39,944 nucleotides of DNA, from assembly GCA_014376575.1 (NCBI GenBank), contig JACMRF010000028.1:1-39944 (forward strand), written 5' to 3'. This DNA is from Undibacterium sp. (lineage in GTDB: Bacteria > Pseudomonadota > Gammaproteobacteria > Burkholderiales > Burkholderiaceae). The translations under genes were made by a program, and so were the position numbers. Under the pieces are notes generated by a model that was given only the letters and a program-made list of their open reading frames with translations, was not told where the DNA came from and did not search any database. This document shows positions 18,082 through 26,355 of this stretch, piece by piece. Position 1 is the stretch's first letter; each line of letters begins with the position of its first letter.

Positions 18082-19089
18082 ATGGCAGATTTTTTTAACG
18101 AAGGATGGAGTATTGCGATCGCGATCGTAGTGCTATTGAGTATTGCAGCGTGCGGCTTGTTACTTTGGTCCCAATCTAAGGTTAAAGTCAAACTTGGAGA
18201 GGATGGAAAACCTTTGCCGGCGGAAACAACAGGACACGTTTGGGATGGAAATTTAATGGAGCAAAATAACCCTCTTCCAGGTTGGTGGAAGTGGCTATTT
18301 TATCTAACCATCGTGTACGGTGTTGGTTATCTTATTGTGTACCCTGGGCTTGGCAGCATGCAAGGTAGTTTTGGCTGGAGCCAAGCGGGGGCCTATGAAA
18401 AAGAAATTAAAGATGGCGAGGCGCAATATGGTCCAATTTTTAATAAATTCTTGAACATGGATATTCCCACCGTTGCTAAGGATGAGCAAGCGCGTGAGAT
18501 TGGACAACGTTTGTTTCTCAATACGTGCGCACAGTGTCACGGCTCTGATGCGCAAGGTGGAAAAGGGTACCCAAATCTGACTGACAATGATTGGTTGTAT
18601 GGTGGTGATCCGGAAACTATCAAGACAACGATACTTGAAGGCCGTCATGGACAAATGCCGTCAATGGCTGCTGCTGTGGGAACGGATGATGATGTCAGAA
18701 ACGTTGCAAATTATGTGATGAGTTTGTCAAATTCAACGCATGACCCAATCAAAGCATCATTGGGCAAAGCTAAATTTGCCGCTTGCGCCGCGTGTCATGG
18801 CGCTGAGGGTAAGGGAATTCAAGCGTTAGGGGCTCCCAATTTAACAGATAAAATTTGGTTGTATGGCGGTGGTGTCGACAACGTAATGGAAACCATTAAC
18901 AAGGGCCGTAATAATCAAATGCCATCACAAAAAACCTTGTTGACCGATGCAAAAGTACATTTACTAACAGCGTATGTGTGGGGATTGTCTAATAAGGACA
19001 TCGCAAGCGTAACGCAGGCGGAGGCTGGTGCACTGAAACAGATTGCCAATGCAAATGGTGATATCGTAAGTGATGTAGCTGGAAAATAA
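18082..19089 (+). CDS. ccoP: cbb3-type cytochrome c oxidase subunit III, diheme cytochrome c
   Basis: 335 residues. Two N-terminal membrane helices (about 10-29 and 69-88) joined by a loop carrying GHVWDGNLMEQNNPLPGWW, the CcoP signature, then two periplasmic cytochrome c domains. Heme sites are CAQCH (C149, C152, H153) and CAACH (C235, C238, H239); likely axial methionines are M192 and the Met in NNQMPSQ. It receives electrons from soluble or membrane cytochromes c and delivers them to CcoO. The ATG is two bases after the ccoQ stop, so the two are likely translationally coupled. Confidence 0.97.
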   Translation: MADFFNEGWSIAIAIVVLLSIAACGLLLWSQSKVKVKLGEDGKPLPAETTGHVWDGNLMEQNNPLPGWWKWLFYLTIVYGVGYLIVYPGLGSMQGSFGWSQAGAYEKEIKDGEAQYGPIFNKFLNMDIPTVAKDEQAREIGQRLFLNTCAQCHGSDAQGGKGYPNLTDNDWLYGGDPETIKTTILEGRHGQMPSMAAAVGTDDDVRNVANYVMSLSNSTHDPIKASLGKAKFAACAACHGAEGKGIQALGAPNLTDKIWLYGGGVDNVMETINKGRNNQMPSQKTLLTDAKVHLLTAYVWGLSNKDIASVTQAEAGALKQIANANGDIVSDVAGK

Positions 19090-19118
19090 GTTTTTATAAA
19101 AATGTTCTTGGAAACTAA

Positions 19119-20531
19119 GTGAAAATAATACCAATCGTCCCGGTACCAATTGACGAAATAGAAGTGGCGCTGTTTGAGGAACGTAAAAAGATTTATCCTC
19201 GATCACAAAACGGCTGGTTTACTTCTTGGCGTTGGGTATTGGTATTTTTCACGCAAATTTTATTTTATGGCACAGTGTGGCTCAATTGGAATGACAGACA
19301 AGCAGTATTGTTTGATCTCGTTACGCGCAAATTTTACATATTTGGCTTGATTCTTTGGCCGCAAGATTTTATTTATTTAGCGATACTGCTCGTCATTTCT
19401 GCGTTATCTCTGTTTTTATTTACCGCGATAGCTGGTCGGTTATTTTGTGGGTATGCATGCCCGCAAACGGTGTACACCGAAATTTTCATGTGGATAGAAA
19501 AAAAGGTTGAGGGAGAGCGCAACGCGCGCATTAAATTAGACGCGTCTCCTATGTCTTTGCATAAATTTTCATTGAAATTTGTTAAGCACACTGCCTGGCT
19601 TATTCTAGCCTTATGGACAGGCTTTACGTTTGTTGGCTACTTCACACCGATCCACATCCTCGCAGAAGAAGTTTTCTCTTTCACACTCGGGCCATGGGAA
19701 GTCTTCTGGTTGCTTTTTTACGGCTTTGCTACTTACGGTAATGCTGGATTCATGCGAGAGCAAGTGTGTAAATACATGTGTCCGTATGCCAGGTTTCAAA
19801 GTGCGATGTTTGACAAAGATACGTTGATCGTTACCTATGACACCGCGCGAGGAGATCCGCGTGGTTCGAGAAATAAAAAAGTGGATTTCAAAGCATTGGG
19901 CTTAGGCTCATGCGTGGATTGTGATATCTGTGTACAAGTCTGCCCAACCGGAATCGATATCCGAAATGGTTTGCAATATGAGTGCATCGCATGTGGTGCG
20001 TGTATTGATGCTTGCGATCAGGTCATGGATAAAATGGGCTATGAGCCCGGCCTTATCCGCTACACGACAGAACATGCCCTTGTCCATCAATTAGATAACA
20101 AGTCGATGTGGCAGCGAGTCTTCAGACTACGCACACTGATTTATGGTGGAGTTTTGTGCTTGATTATTTTAGCAGCGGCACTTTCGCTGGCGTATCACAT
20201 TCCTTTGAAAGTTGATGTGATCCGTGACAGAAGTATGCCAAAAATCACCGAAAACGGCGCGGTGGAAAACGTCTATCGACTGCAGATTATGAACACACAA
20301 GAAGTCGCGCATTCCTATCAAATTTCAGTAAAAGGAATAAACGGTGCTGCTATTGTGGATCAAATTAATGTTGATGTGAAATCGGCGTCTGCCGTTACTT
20401 TTCCAGTTCGAGTTCGAATCCCCGCAGGTGCTGCTGAAACGGGCTCTAATCGGATACGTTTTGTTATTAAGGATTTGAGTTCGCCTCAAATATCAGTGAC
20501 TGAAAAAGCTGTTTTTCTCGTCCCCAAATAG
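19119..20531 (+). CDS. ccoG: cbb3 oxidase assembly ferredoxin-like protein CcoG (RdxA/FixG)
   Basis: 470 residues from a GTG start. Several membrane helices in the first half enclose a cysteine pair FCGYACPQTVYTE (C110, C114). A 2x[4Fe-4S] ferredoxin domain follows near 262-300 with the cysteine series CVDCDICVQVCP and CIACGACIDACD, then another membrane helix (about 345-365) and a C-terminal periplasmic Ig-like domain. In studied bacteria CcoG is a membrane cupric reductase that supplies Cu(I) for the CuB centre of cbb3 oxidase. It lies 29 bases after ccoP. No ATG fits the conserved N-terminus better than this GTG. Confidence 0.94.
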   Translation: MKIIPIVPVPIDEIEVALFEERKKIYPRSQNGWFTSWRWVLVFFTQILFYGTVWLNWNDRQAVLFDLVTRKFYIFGLILWPQDFIYLAILLVISALSLFLFTAIAGRLFCGYACPQTVYTEIFMWIEKKVEGERNARIKLDASPMSLHKFSLKFVKHTAWLILALWTGFTFVGYFTPIHILAEEVFSFTLGPWEVFWLLFYGFATYGNAGFMREQVCKYMCPYARFQSAMFDKDTLIVTYDTARGDPRGSRNKKVDFKALGLGSCVDCDICVQVCPTGIDIRNGLQYECIACGACIDACDQVMDKMGYEPGLIRYTTEHALVHQLDNKSMWQRVFRLRTLIYGGVLCLIILAAALSLAYHIPLKVDVIRDRSMPKITENGAVENVYRLQIMNTQEVAHSYQISVKGINGAAIVDQINVDVKSASAVTFPVRVRIPAGAAETGSNRIRFVIKDLSSPQISVTEKAVFLVPK

Positions 20532-20539
20532 GAATATTC

Positions 20540-21079
20540 ATGAATACGAGTCTGCTGCAACAAAAAACAAAGCGTGATATCTGGTACAAAGAGCCATGGC
20601 TATTACTTGTCGTTGGCGGCCCCTTGGTTGTTGTAATCGCCAGTATCTTTACTGGTGTATTGGCTTGGCGTGGGTCTGATAAGGTGGTTGCCGAGGATTA
20701 CTATAAACAAGGCCTCATGATCAATAAAGATCTGCTACGCGATGCTAAAGCGCGTGAACTACAGCTCTCTGCAGCAATTACTTTAGATCTTGCCGCGGGT
20801 CGGCTCAAGATGGCGTTAGCTGCCAACAAAGATTTGCCTGACACGGTACAACTCAGTCTGGCTAGTTCTGATGGAGCAGCCACTTCAGTAACGGAAGTCA
20901 TCAGGCGATTACCGATGAAACAAGTGCGGCCTGGGGAATATGAAGGAGATTTATCTTCTAGCCTTTTGTTAGCCAAAATCAAATTGTTTCACGTCAAAGT
21001 TGAAACAACAGAATGGCGGCTAACCGGTGATTGGTTTGACCCAGAGCAAAGGCAAGCGCGCCTTTTTGCTGCAAAATAA
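20540..21079 (+). CDS. ccoH: cbb3 oxidase assembly protein CcoH/FixH family
   Basis: 179 residues. A short cytoplasmic N-terminus ending in the family motif WYKEPWLLLVVGGPLVVV starts a single membrane helix (about 22-44). The periplasmic part opens with DKVVAEDYYKQGLMINKD, also a FixH hallmark. CcoH interacts with and stabilises the oxidase during assembly. It starts 8 bases after ccoG with AGGAAT five bases before the ATG, so it belongs to the same transcript. Confidence 0.93.
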   Translation: MNTSLLQQKTKRDIWYKEPWLLLVVGGPLVVVIASIFTGVLAWRGSDKVVAEDYYKQGLMINKDLLRDAKARELQLSAAITLDLAAGRLKMALAANKDLPDTVQLSLASSDGAATSVTEVIRRLPMKQVRPGEYEGDLSSSLLLAKIKLFHVKVETTEWRLTGDWFDPEQRQARLFAAK

Positions 21080-21128
21080 GGGTGTTTTCCTCGTTTACTT
21101 GATTGAATTTTATTCCGAGGGGTAGGAT

Positions 21129-21386
21129 TTGGAACATCGTAACTCTATAAATACCAAACCATTTTTACGTCCGATGTTAATGATCATATTGTGGCCCGCT
21201 TTTCTGATGGCATGCGTTGCGACTGGTCTTTTCTTCAGCCTGGTTGATCCAATGGAGCTGATTATTCTCGATGAGCGCGTTAAGGTTCATGTCTTGGGTG
21301 CCTACACCATTGGTTTTTTTATTTTTTGGATGTTGGGTATTCTCTCAAGCGGACTCACCGCATTACTCGTGCAAAAAATACGATAG
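21129..21386 (+). CDS. Small two-helix membrane protein in the cco block, function unknown
   Basis: 85 residues from a TTG start supported by GAGGGGTAGG ending four bases upstream. Two predicted transmembrane helices (about 16-40 and 55-78) with a short loop LVDPMELIILDERVKVHVLG between them. I do not recognise a named family. Its place between ccoH and hemN, with short gaps on both sides (49 and 27 bases), suggests a role in oxidase assembly or heme/metal supply, but that is inference from position only. It does not resemble CcoS, which is smaller, has one helix and a different sequence. Confidence 0.8.
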   Translation: MEHRNSINTKPFLRPMLMIILWPAFLMACVATGLFFSLVDPMELIILDERVKVHVLGAYTIGFFIFWMLGILSSGLTALLVQKIR

Positions 21387-21413
21387 ATAAACATATTTCC
21401 GTTAGGTAAGATA

Positions 21414-22802
21414 ATGGCAGCGACCCCAGCAATAGAGATTTCAGAAGAGTTGATTCGTCGATTCGATTCACTTGGCCCACGTTATACTTCCTACCCTACT
21501 GCTGATCGATTTCATTCGGAATTTGACGCAAATTCGTACGTACAATATCTTGAGCAAAGAAGTGCGTCAGTGGCAAAACCGCCGCTATCACTTTATATTC
21601 ACATCCCTTTTTGTGCATCTCTTTGTTATTACTGTGCTTGTAATAAAGTGATTACGAAGGATCACGGCAGATCAGCAAAATATCTTGAGTATTTAGAAAA
21701 AGAGCTGGAGCTCGTCATTGCACATCTGCATGATAGGGAGGTGCTTTCTCAGCTGCATTTGGGTGGCGGTACGCCGACTTTCCTCAGCCATTTGGAATTA
21801 CGTCAACTCATGGCGATGTTGCATGTACATTTTGATTTTACTGAAGATGCAGAAATTTCAATTGAAATTGATCCGCGTACGGTCACCACCGAAACGTTGC
21901 ACTTGCTGGCCGAATTAGGCTTCAATCGCACCAGTTTGGGAGTGCAGGATTTTGATGCAGAGGTTCAGAAGGCAGTGCACAGAATACAGCCTTTTGAAAT
22001 GGTAGAAGGTACTATTGCCGACAGCCGCGATGCAGGTTTTCAGTCGATCAATTTTGACCTTATCTACGGTTTACCTAAACAAAATCTTGAGAGCTTTTCA
22101 AAGACATTAGACCAGGTTATTGCTTTATCGCCAGATCGCATCGCTTTATATAATTATGCGCATTTGCCAACGCGTTTCAAATCGCAACGGCGCATAGCGG
22201 AAAGTGATTTGCCGACGGCAGAGCAGCGATTACAGATTTTCATGATGTCCTTGCATCGCTTACTCGATGAGGGATATGTATATATCGGTCTTGATCATTT
22301 TGCAAAGCCCGATGACAGTTTGGCGAAGGCGATCTTGGATAAAAGCGTGCACAGAAATTTTCAAGGTTATACAACCAGGGCAGATTGTGATTTGATCGCC
22401 CTTGGTTTGTCCGCGATTGGAAAAATTGGGCCCTCTTATGTGCAAAACCTTCGCACTCTCGATGAATATTATGCGTGTCTTGATAAAGGACTATTGCCGG
22501 TTGAAAAAGGTTTTCATTTAAGCCAGGATGATCTCTTGCGCAGACAAGTGATCATGGATTTGATGTGTAGTAATCCAATTGATTTTGATCATCTTGGTCA
22601 CCAATATGGCGTTCAATTTAATACCTATTTTGCCAATGAATTAAATCAAATTAAACTTTTTGCAAACGAAGGCTTGATTAATTTAAATGATAAAAGTGTG
22701 AGCATCGCACCAAAGGGGCGTTTGTTTGTGCGTGCGGTTGGCATGGTTTTTGATCAATACTTATCGAAACAGAGTTCTGCTCAATATTCAAAATTGATCT
22801 AA
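21414..22802 (+). CDS. hemN: Oxygen-independent coproporphyrinogen III oxidase
   Basis: 462 residues, standard HemN length. Radical-SAM cluster motif IPFCASLCYYCACN with C67, C71 and C74; the CACN after the third cysteine is typical of true HemN rather than HemW. Further signatures are GPRYTSYPTADRFH at the N-terminus, HLGGGTPTFLS (the Gly-rich SAM-binding motif) and SLGVQDFD. It decarboxylates two propionate side chains of coproporphyrinogen III without oxygen, keeping heme synthesis running when oxygen is low. It follows the cco genes and probably shares their low-oxygen control. The C-terminal HemN domain (about 375-450) is complete. Confidence 0.96.
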   Translation: MAATPAIEISEELIRRFDSLGPRYTSYPTADRFHSEFDANSYVQYLEQRSASVAKPPLSLYIHIPFCASLCYYCACNKVITKDHGRSAKYLEYLEKELELVIAHLHDREVLSQLHLGGGTPTFLSHLELRQLMAMLHVHFDFTEDAEISIEIDPRTVTTETLHLLAELGFNRTSLGVQDFDAEVQKAVHRIQPFEMVEGTIADSRDAGFQSINFDLIYGLPKQNLESFSKTLDQVIALSPDRIALYNYAHLPTRFKSQRRIAESDLPTAEQRLQIFMMSLHRLLDEGYVYIGLDHFAKPDDSLAKAILDKSVHRNFQGYTTRADCDLIALGLSAIGKIGPSYVQNLRTLDEYYACLDKGLLPVEKGFHLSQDDLLRRQVIMDLMCSNPIDFDHLGHQYGVQFNTYFANELNQIKLFANEGLINLNDKSVSIAPKGRLFVRAVGMVFDQYLSKQSSAQYSKLI

Positions 22803-22821
22803 TTCGTTTGTTATATTTAAA

Positions 22822-23595
22822 ATGATCACATTGCCCTTGGCAATTGCAGCAGTTACCGCTGGATTAATCGGAGGGGTTCACTGCGTCGGTATGTGTGGTG
22901 GCATTTCTTCACTTTTGTCTCAGGCGCCAACGCGCGCTACTCCCCAGAAAAATAGCAAGTTCATTGCGATTAAAAGTCAGCCTGAAGCGCCGCTTGAGGA
23001 TGGCTTTAATATCAAAAAATATCGCCATCAAATAGTATTACAAAGCGGTCGTTTGTTGACATATATGATAATTGGGGCGTTATTCGGTGCTTTAGGTACA
23101 CTTGGTCTGCAATTTAAGCCTTATTTTCCTGTACAGAAAATTCTCTTTATCGCAGGGAACCTGGCTCTTGTATTACTCGGTGTGCGTTTGCTGGGATTGC
23201 TCCCGTCTATACCGTTGGTGAGGAAAATAAGTTCTTCAATTCAGCAGCTGGTTTATTCGTTCATGCCGGCTATTGAGTACGGCAAACGTCATCCATTTTT
23301 GATGGGCATGAGTTGGGGTTGTTTGCCTTGTGGACTACTATGGGGCATTGCACCATTTGCCTTGCTGACGGGAGACGCGCTTTCTGGTGCCATAATAATG
23401 CTGTTGTTTGGTCTGGCCGCATTGCCACATCTCTTATTGGCGCAACACTTAATTCGTCGCGCTAGCCAAGGACGCTACACGCAATACTTAGGAAAGGCTG
23501 CTGCATGTATTTTGATTCTGATAGGAATATTTGGTTTGTGGTATTTTGATATGGAAAATATGCCAGATTTTTTGTGTGTGACATCACCCAATTAG
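22822..23595 (+). CDS. TauE/SafE-like (DsbD_2-type) membrane protein
   Basis: 257 residues, about six membrane helices. The start MITLPLAIAAVTAGLIGGVHCVGMCGG contains the GGxHCxGMCGG motif (about 17-27), and a second Gly/Cys-rich motif WGCLPCGLLWG occurs later; both are typical of the DsbD_2/SafE-like proteins often found in cbb3 gene clusters. A hydrophilic, Lys-rich insert (about 36-72) separates helices one and two. The paired cysteines fit metal or redox handling, so a role in copper supply or cytochrome maturation is likely but inferred. The gene starts 19 bases after hemN and ends the forward block; the next gene is convergent. Confidence 0.85.
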   Translation: MITLPLAIAAVTAGLIGGVHCVGMCGGISSLLSQAPTRATPQKNSKFIAIKSQPEAPLEDGFNIKKYRHQIVLQSGRLLTYMIIGALFGALGTLGLQFKPYFPVQKILFIAGNLALVLLGVRLLGLLPSIPLVRKISSSIQQLVYSFMPAIEYGKRHPFLMGMSWGCLPCGLLWGIAPFALLTGDALSGAIIMLLFGLAALPHLLLAQHLIRRASQGRYTQYLGKAAACILILIGIFGLWYFDMENMPDFLCVTSPN

Positions 23596-23633
23596 CGCCA
23601 AACTTTATGCCAAAATTGAAATGACTAGTGGCA

Positions 23634-23978
23634 TCAGGCACTAATATCAATCAATGTGCCAAGGACTTTATCTGCCGTTTTAACAATTTGTGCAGAGAAA
23701 TCAAATCCGGCTTTGTATTGTATTGAATTGACCAGTTCTGTGGCGAGATCGGTGCCGCTTGCTTCGTTTGTGGCTTTGTTCGCCAATGAGTCAGATGCGA
23801 TTGATCCATTCTGACTAATATTCACAACTACACCACCACCTCTGGCTTCTTGAAAATTGACTTCCTGCGGTTGAAAACCGGCAGTATTGGCATTGGCAAT
23901 ATTGTGTGAAGAACTATCGAGGGCATGCTGATAAGATTGTAGACCGCTTGACCCAATGTTAAGTAGTGATATTGACAT
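23634..23978 (-). CDS. Orphan flagellar rod/hook-type protein
   Basis: 114 residues. The N-terminus carries the flagellar rod signature: LLNIGSSGLQSYQHALD and HNIANANTAGFQPQEV (compare the SxNIANxxTxGF motif of FlgB, FlgC, FlgE and FlgG). The C-terminus ATELVNSIQYKAGFDFSAQIVKTADKVLGTLIDI is the paired conserved end. The middle is very short, so only the coiled-coil core regions exist, as in FlgB/FlgC. No flagellar gene is nearby. The ATG is preceded by AAAGGAAATT on the minus strand. It could be a stray paralogue or a protein of a different use; the family is clear, the role is not. Confidence 0.82.
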   Translation of the reverse strand: MSISLLNIGSSGLQSYQHALDSSSHNIANANTAGFQPQEVNFQEARGGGVVVNISQNGSIASDSLANKATNEASGTDLATELVNSIQYKAGFDFSAQIVKTADKVLGTLIDISA

Positions 23979-24060
23979 GGCAATTTCCTTTTACTTTTGA
24001 CCCATTAGAATACACCCAAATATTAGAACGTGCCTGAGTGATATTGATCTTGGGTAACTA

Positions 24061-24240
24061 TTAAACCCAGATTTCCATTAGGCGCACCTGCGGTGCTATT
24101 GGCATGCTGACGGCGCATTTTCGGTCATTTTTTCTGCTCTTCGTTGCCAATAGCTCGCTATTGGCGCCTCATTTGCAGCAAAACTGCCTCGAAAAGTGCA
24201 TCCATCAGCATCGCCAATCCTAATGGAAATTCTGGGTTAA
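24061..24240. repeat. 180-bp palindromic MITE-like element
   Basis: The ends are inverted copies: TTAAACCCAGATTTCCATTAGG (24061-24082) against the reverse complement of 24219-24240, matching at 21 of 23 aligned positions with two one-base gaps. The arms stay similar inwards (ATTGGC-ATGCTGA in one, ATTGGC-GATGCTGA in the other) and the centre holds a perfect 9-bp inverted repeat GCCAATAGC-TC-GCTATTGGC (24146-24165). GCTATTGGC also occurs at 24095-24103. No coding capacity. The right end contains the TAA stop codon of the histidine kinase gene. Confidence 0.78.
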
Positions 24241-26171
24241 AGAGGTAGTACTGGCAAACAAATTTCTAAACTGGTACCTTCACCCGATGTGCTGGTAATC
24301 GAAAAATCACCGTGCATTGCTTTTATTCTTTCTCGCATACCGACCAGTCCAAAAGAGCGCGATTTTTTCATATCTTCCTCTTCTATTCCGCGACCGTTAT
24401 CGCGAATACTAAAACTCAGTGAGGAAGCATTTCGTTTAAATTCAATTTGTACTTCACTGGCAGCGGCGTGACGCGCTACATTTGTCAGCGATTCTTGAAC
24501 GATTCTAAAAATAGCAGTGCTATGCGCATCGTCGAGGACAAGTTGTTCTTCATTAGCGATTAATTCACAATCAATATGGTGGCGGTGAGAAAAATCCTTT
24601 TGTAAGGTCTTTAACGCAAAGAAAAGGCCGCCCTCATCTAATGCTCTTGGTCTTAAGTCTGTCGCTATACGGCGCAGAGTAGTGATGGATGTCAAAATTA
24701 ATTGATCCATGCTTTTTAAGGTGTGTTGCGTTTTTTCGGTAATGAGGCTGTCTCTCTGAAGCAGTGATAGATCCATGCGTAAAGCTGCCAAGAGTTGACC
24801 TAAATCATCATGTAATTCACGCGCAATATGCTTGCGCTCTTCCTCTCTGATGCTTTGCAGCGCGATCGAAAGTTGGCTGAGTTGCGTGTGATAAAGCTTT
24901 AATTTTTCCTTTGCTATTTTACGGTCGGTAATGTCCCGGAAAATAACTGTGTAATAACGGTGACCACTTTCAATTAAACTTGAGATGGATGCTTCTAGGG
25001 GAAATTCTGTCCCATCTGCCCTCAGTCCTGTGACGTAAAAATCATCGTAATTGGTACCCATCTTACGTCTTGTTGCGCCTGTTTTGCCAAATTCACTGAT
25101 ATGCGCACCGTGTGTCTGTCTGTGTCGCGACGGTATAACTTTGTTTAGGGATGCATTTTGCAACGACTCTACGGAGTACCCAAAAATGCTCGCTGCAGCT
25201 GGATTAACCAGGACAATTTTTTGAGTTTCGTCCACGGTAATAATGCCGTCTATCGCTGTCTCGATGATTCCTGTCAGGCGGTTTTTATGCACCGATAATT
25301 CGTCTGCGGCCATGTGCAACTGCGTACTGGCATTTGCCAATATTGTGTATGGGGCATGAATGTTAATTGCCACCATACTTCGATAAATTGCCAATGCTGC
25401 TAACAGTTGGAAAACATGGCCAATTAATACAAATATTTCTTTTGTGTCTAAATAAAGAGAAAAATATACTTCGGACATTGCCATTAGGCAACTTGCCAGA
25501 AACAGGTATCTTCGCTCAATTTGTAGATGTGTAACGGTGTGTTCTGGGTCGATGTCGTTGGTTTGTCGGTAAAGCAAAACGGCAGTCAAAACATTGAGGG
25601 CAACGAGAATAATTTCACTATTAATTTTAAATGCTGTCTGCCCATGCCCTTCTAGATAGGTGAGTGGGATAACTTCAGGAGTGAGAAAAATCGCTAATGA
25701 TGTGATGGTAGTAAAAGTTAGCCCGGCCACAAGAATACCTAGGGCTTTATTCGTCGATATGTGCGCACCTTGAAACTTCAATGCAAGTCCGAGTAAAGTT
25801 GTACCAATAATATAGCGAGACAACAGCCAGAAACTAAGCGACTTGTGCATGTCAGTCGCACTTAGGAAACCGGGCATACCTTGAAATGTAATGGCATGAA
25901 AAAAGCCAAAAATTGCAGTGCATAAAAAAGCAACGGCCAATATGACACTATTTTTTTTTCTCACCGAGTCAAATGCATTCCAGCACACAATGAAGACCGA
26001 TGCGAATATCACGATGGTTGCTGTTTCAAGGGCAGTATGCAGCGGCAGGGCGACACTGATTTTTAGCTGAGAAAGTAACGCTGTGTTCGTCCAAAGAACG
26101 CCGGAAAGTGATAAAAAAAACATAACGATCCAACGTATTTTTTTAAGTTCTTTAACCGGTATGTTTGACAT
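24237..26171 (-). CDS. MASE3-like/PAS sensor histidine kinase (NarX/UhpB type)
   Basis: 644 residues. Residues about 10-270 are a multi-helix membrane sensor that resembles MASE3. A PAS domain follows (about 290-410, with GIITVDETQKIVLVNPAAAS and YYTVIFRDITDRK, including a PAC end), then a HisKA_3 dimerisation domain with phospho-acceptor H454 in HIARELHDDLGQ, and an HATPase domain to the C-terminus (N box NVARHAAA, DNGRGIEEED, SFGLVGMRERI). The LHDDLGQ type pairs with NarL-family regulators, one of which lies at 28784. The signal is unknown; PAS could sense redox or a small ligand. The stop codon sits in the terminal repeat of the palindromic element, so the last residues may have been altered by its insertion. 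No Shine-Dalgarno before the ATG. Confidence 0.88.
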   Translation of the reverse strand: MSNIPVKELKKIRWIVMFFLSLSGVLWTNTALLSQLKISVALPLHTALETATIVIFASVFIVCWNAFDSVRKKNSVILAVAFLCTAIFGFFHAITFQGMPGFLSATDMHKSLSFWLLSRYIIGTTLLGLALKFQGAHISTNKALGILVAGLTFTTITSLAIFLTPEVIPLTYLEGHGQTAFKINSEIILVALNVLTAVLLYRQTNDIDPEHTVTHLQIERRYLFLASCLMAMSEVYFSLYLDTKEIFVLIGHVFQLLAALAIYRSMVAINIHAPYTILANASTQLHMAADELSVHKNRLTGIIETAIDGIITVDETQKIVLVNPAAASIFGYSVESLQNASLNKVIPSRHRQTHGAHISEFGKTGATRRKMGTNYDDFYVTGLRADGTEFPLEASISSLIESGHRYYTVIFRDITDRKIAKEKLKLYHTQLSQLSIALQSIREEERKHIARELHDDLGQLLAALRMDLSLLQRDSLITEKTQHTLKSMDQLILTSITTLRRIATDLRPRALDEGGLFFALKTLQKDFSHRHHIDCELIANEEQLVLDDAHSTAIFRIVQESLTNVARHAAASEVQIEFKRNASSLSFSIRDNGRGIEEEDMKKSRSFGLVGMRERIKAMHGDFSITSTSGEGTSLEICLPVLPL

Positions 26172-26307
26172 AAATAGAGGGAGTAAAAATGTATTTATTT
26201 GTGCGCATTATAAACGTGATATTTTTTTGACGTTCCATCAACTTGTTAAGTTAAGAACCGAGACTAAAAGTGCATAGAAAAAAACGTGAATAGCGATCGG
26301 AATAAAA

Positions 26308-26329
26308 AAGCACCCACTTTGGGGTGCTT
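26308..26329 (-). terminator. Terminator of the universal stress protein gene
   Basis: AAGCACCC (26308-26315) pairs with GGGTGCTT (26322-26329). Read on the minus strand the stem is followed by a TTTTTTATT run. It lies 27 bases past the usp stop codon. Confidence 0.85.
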
Positions 26330-26355
26330 CAACAAGTAGTAGGAAGAGTGCGCAA

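Noticed and set aside
26221..26241. TTGAC...ATCAA as an FNR box upstream of the histidine kinase
   Set aside because: The half-sites are separated by five bases, not four, and one base deviates, so the site does not meet the consensus.
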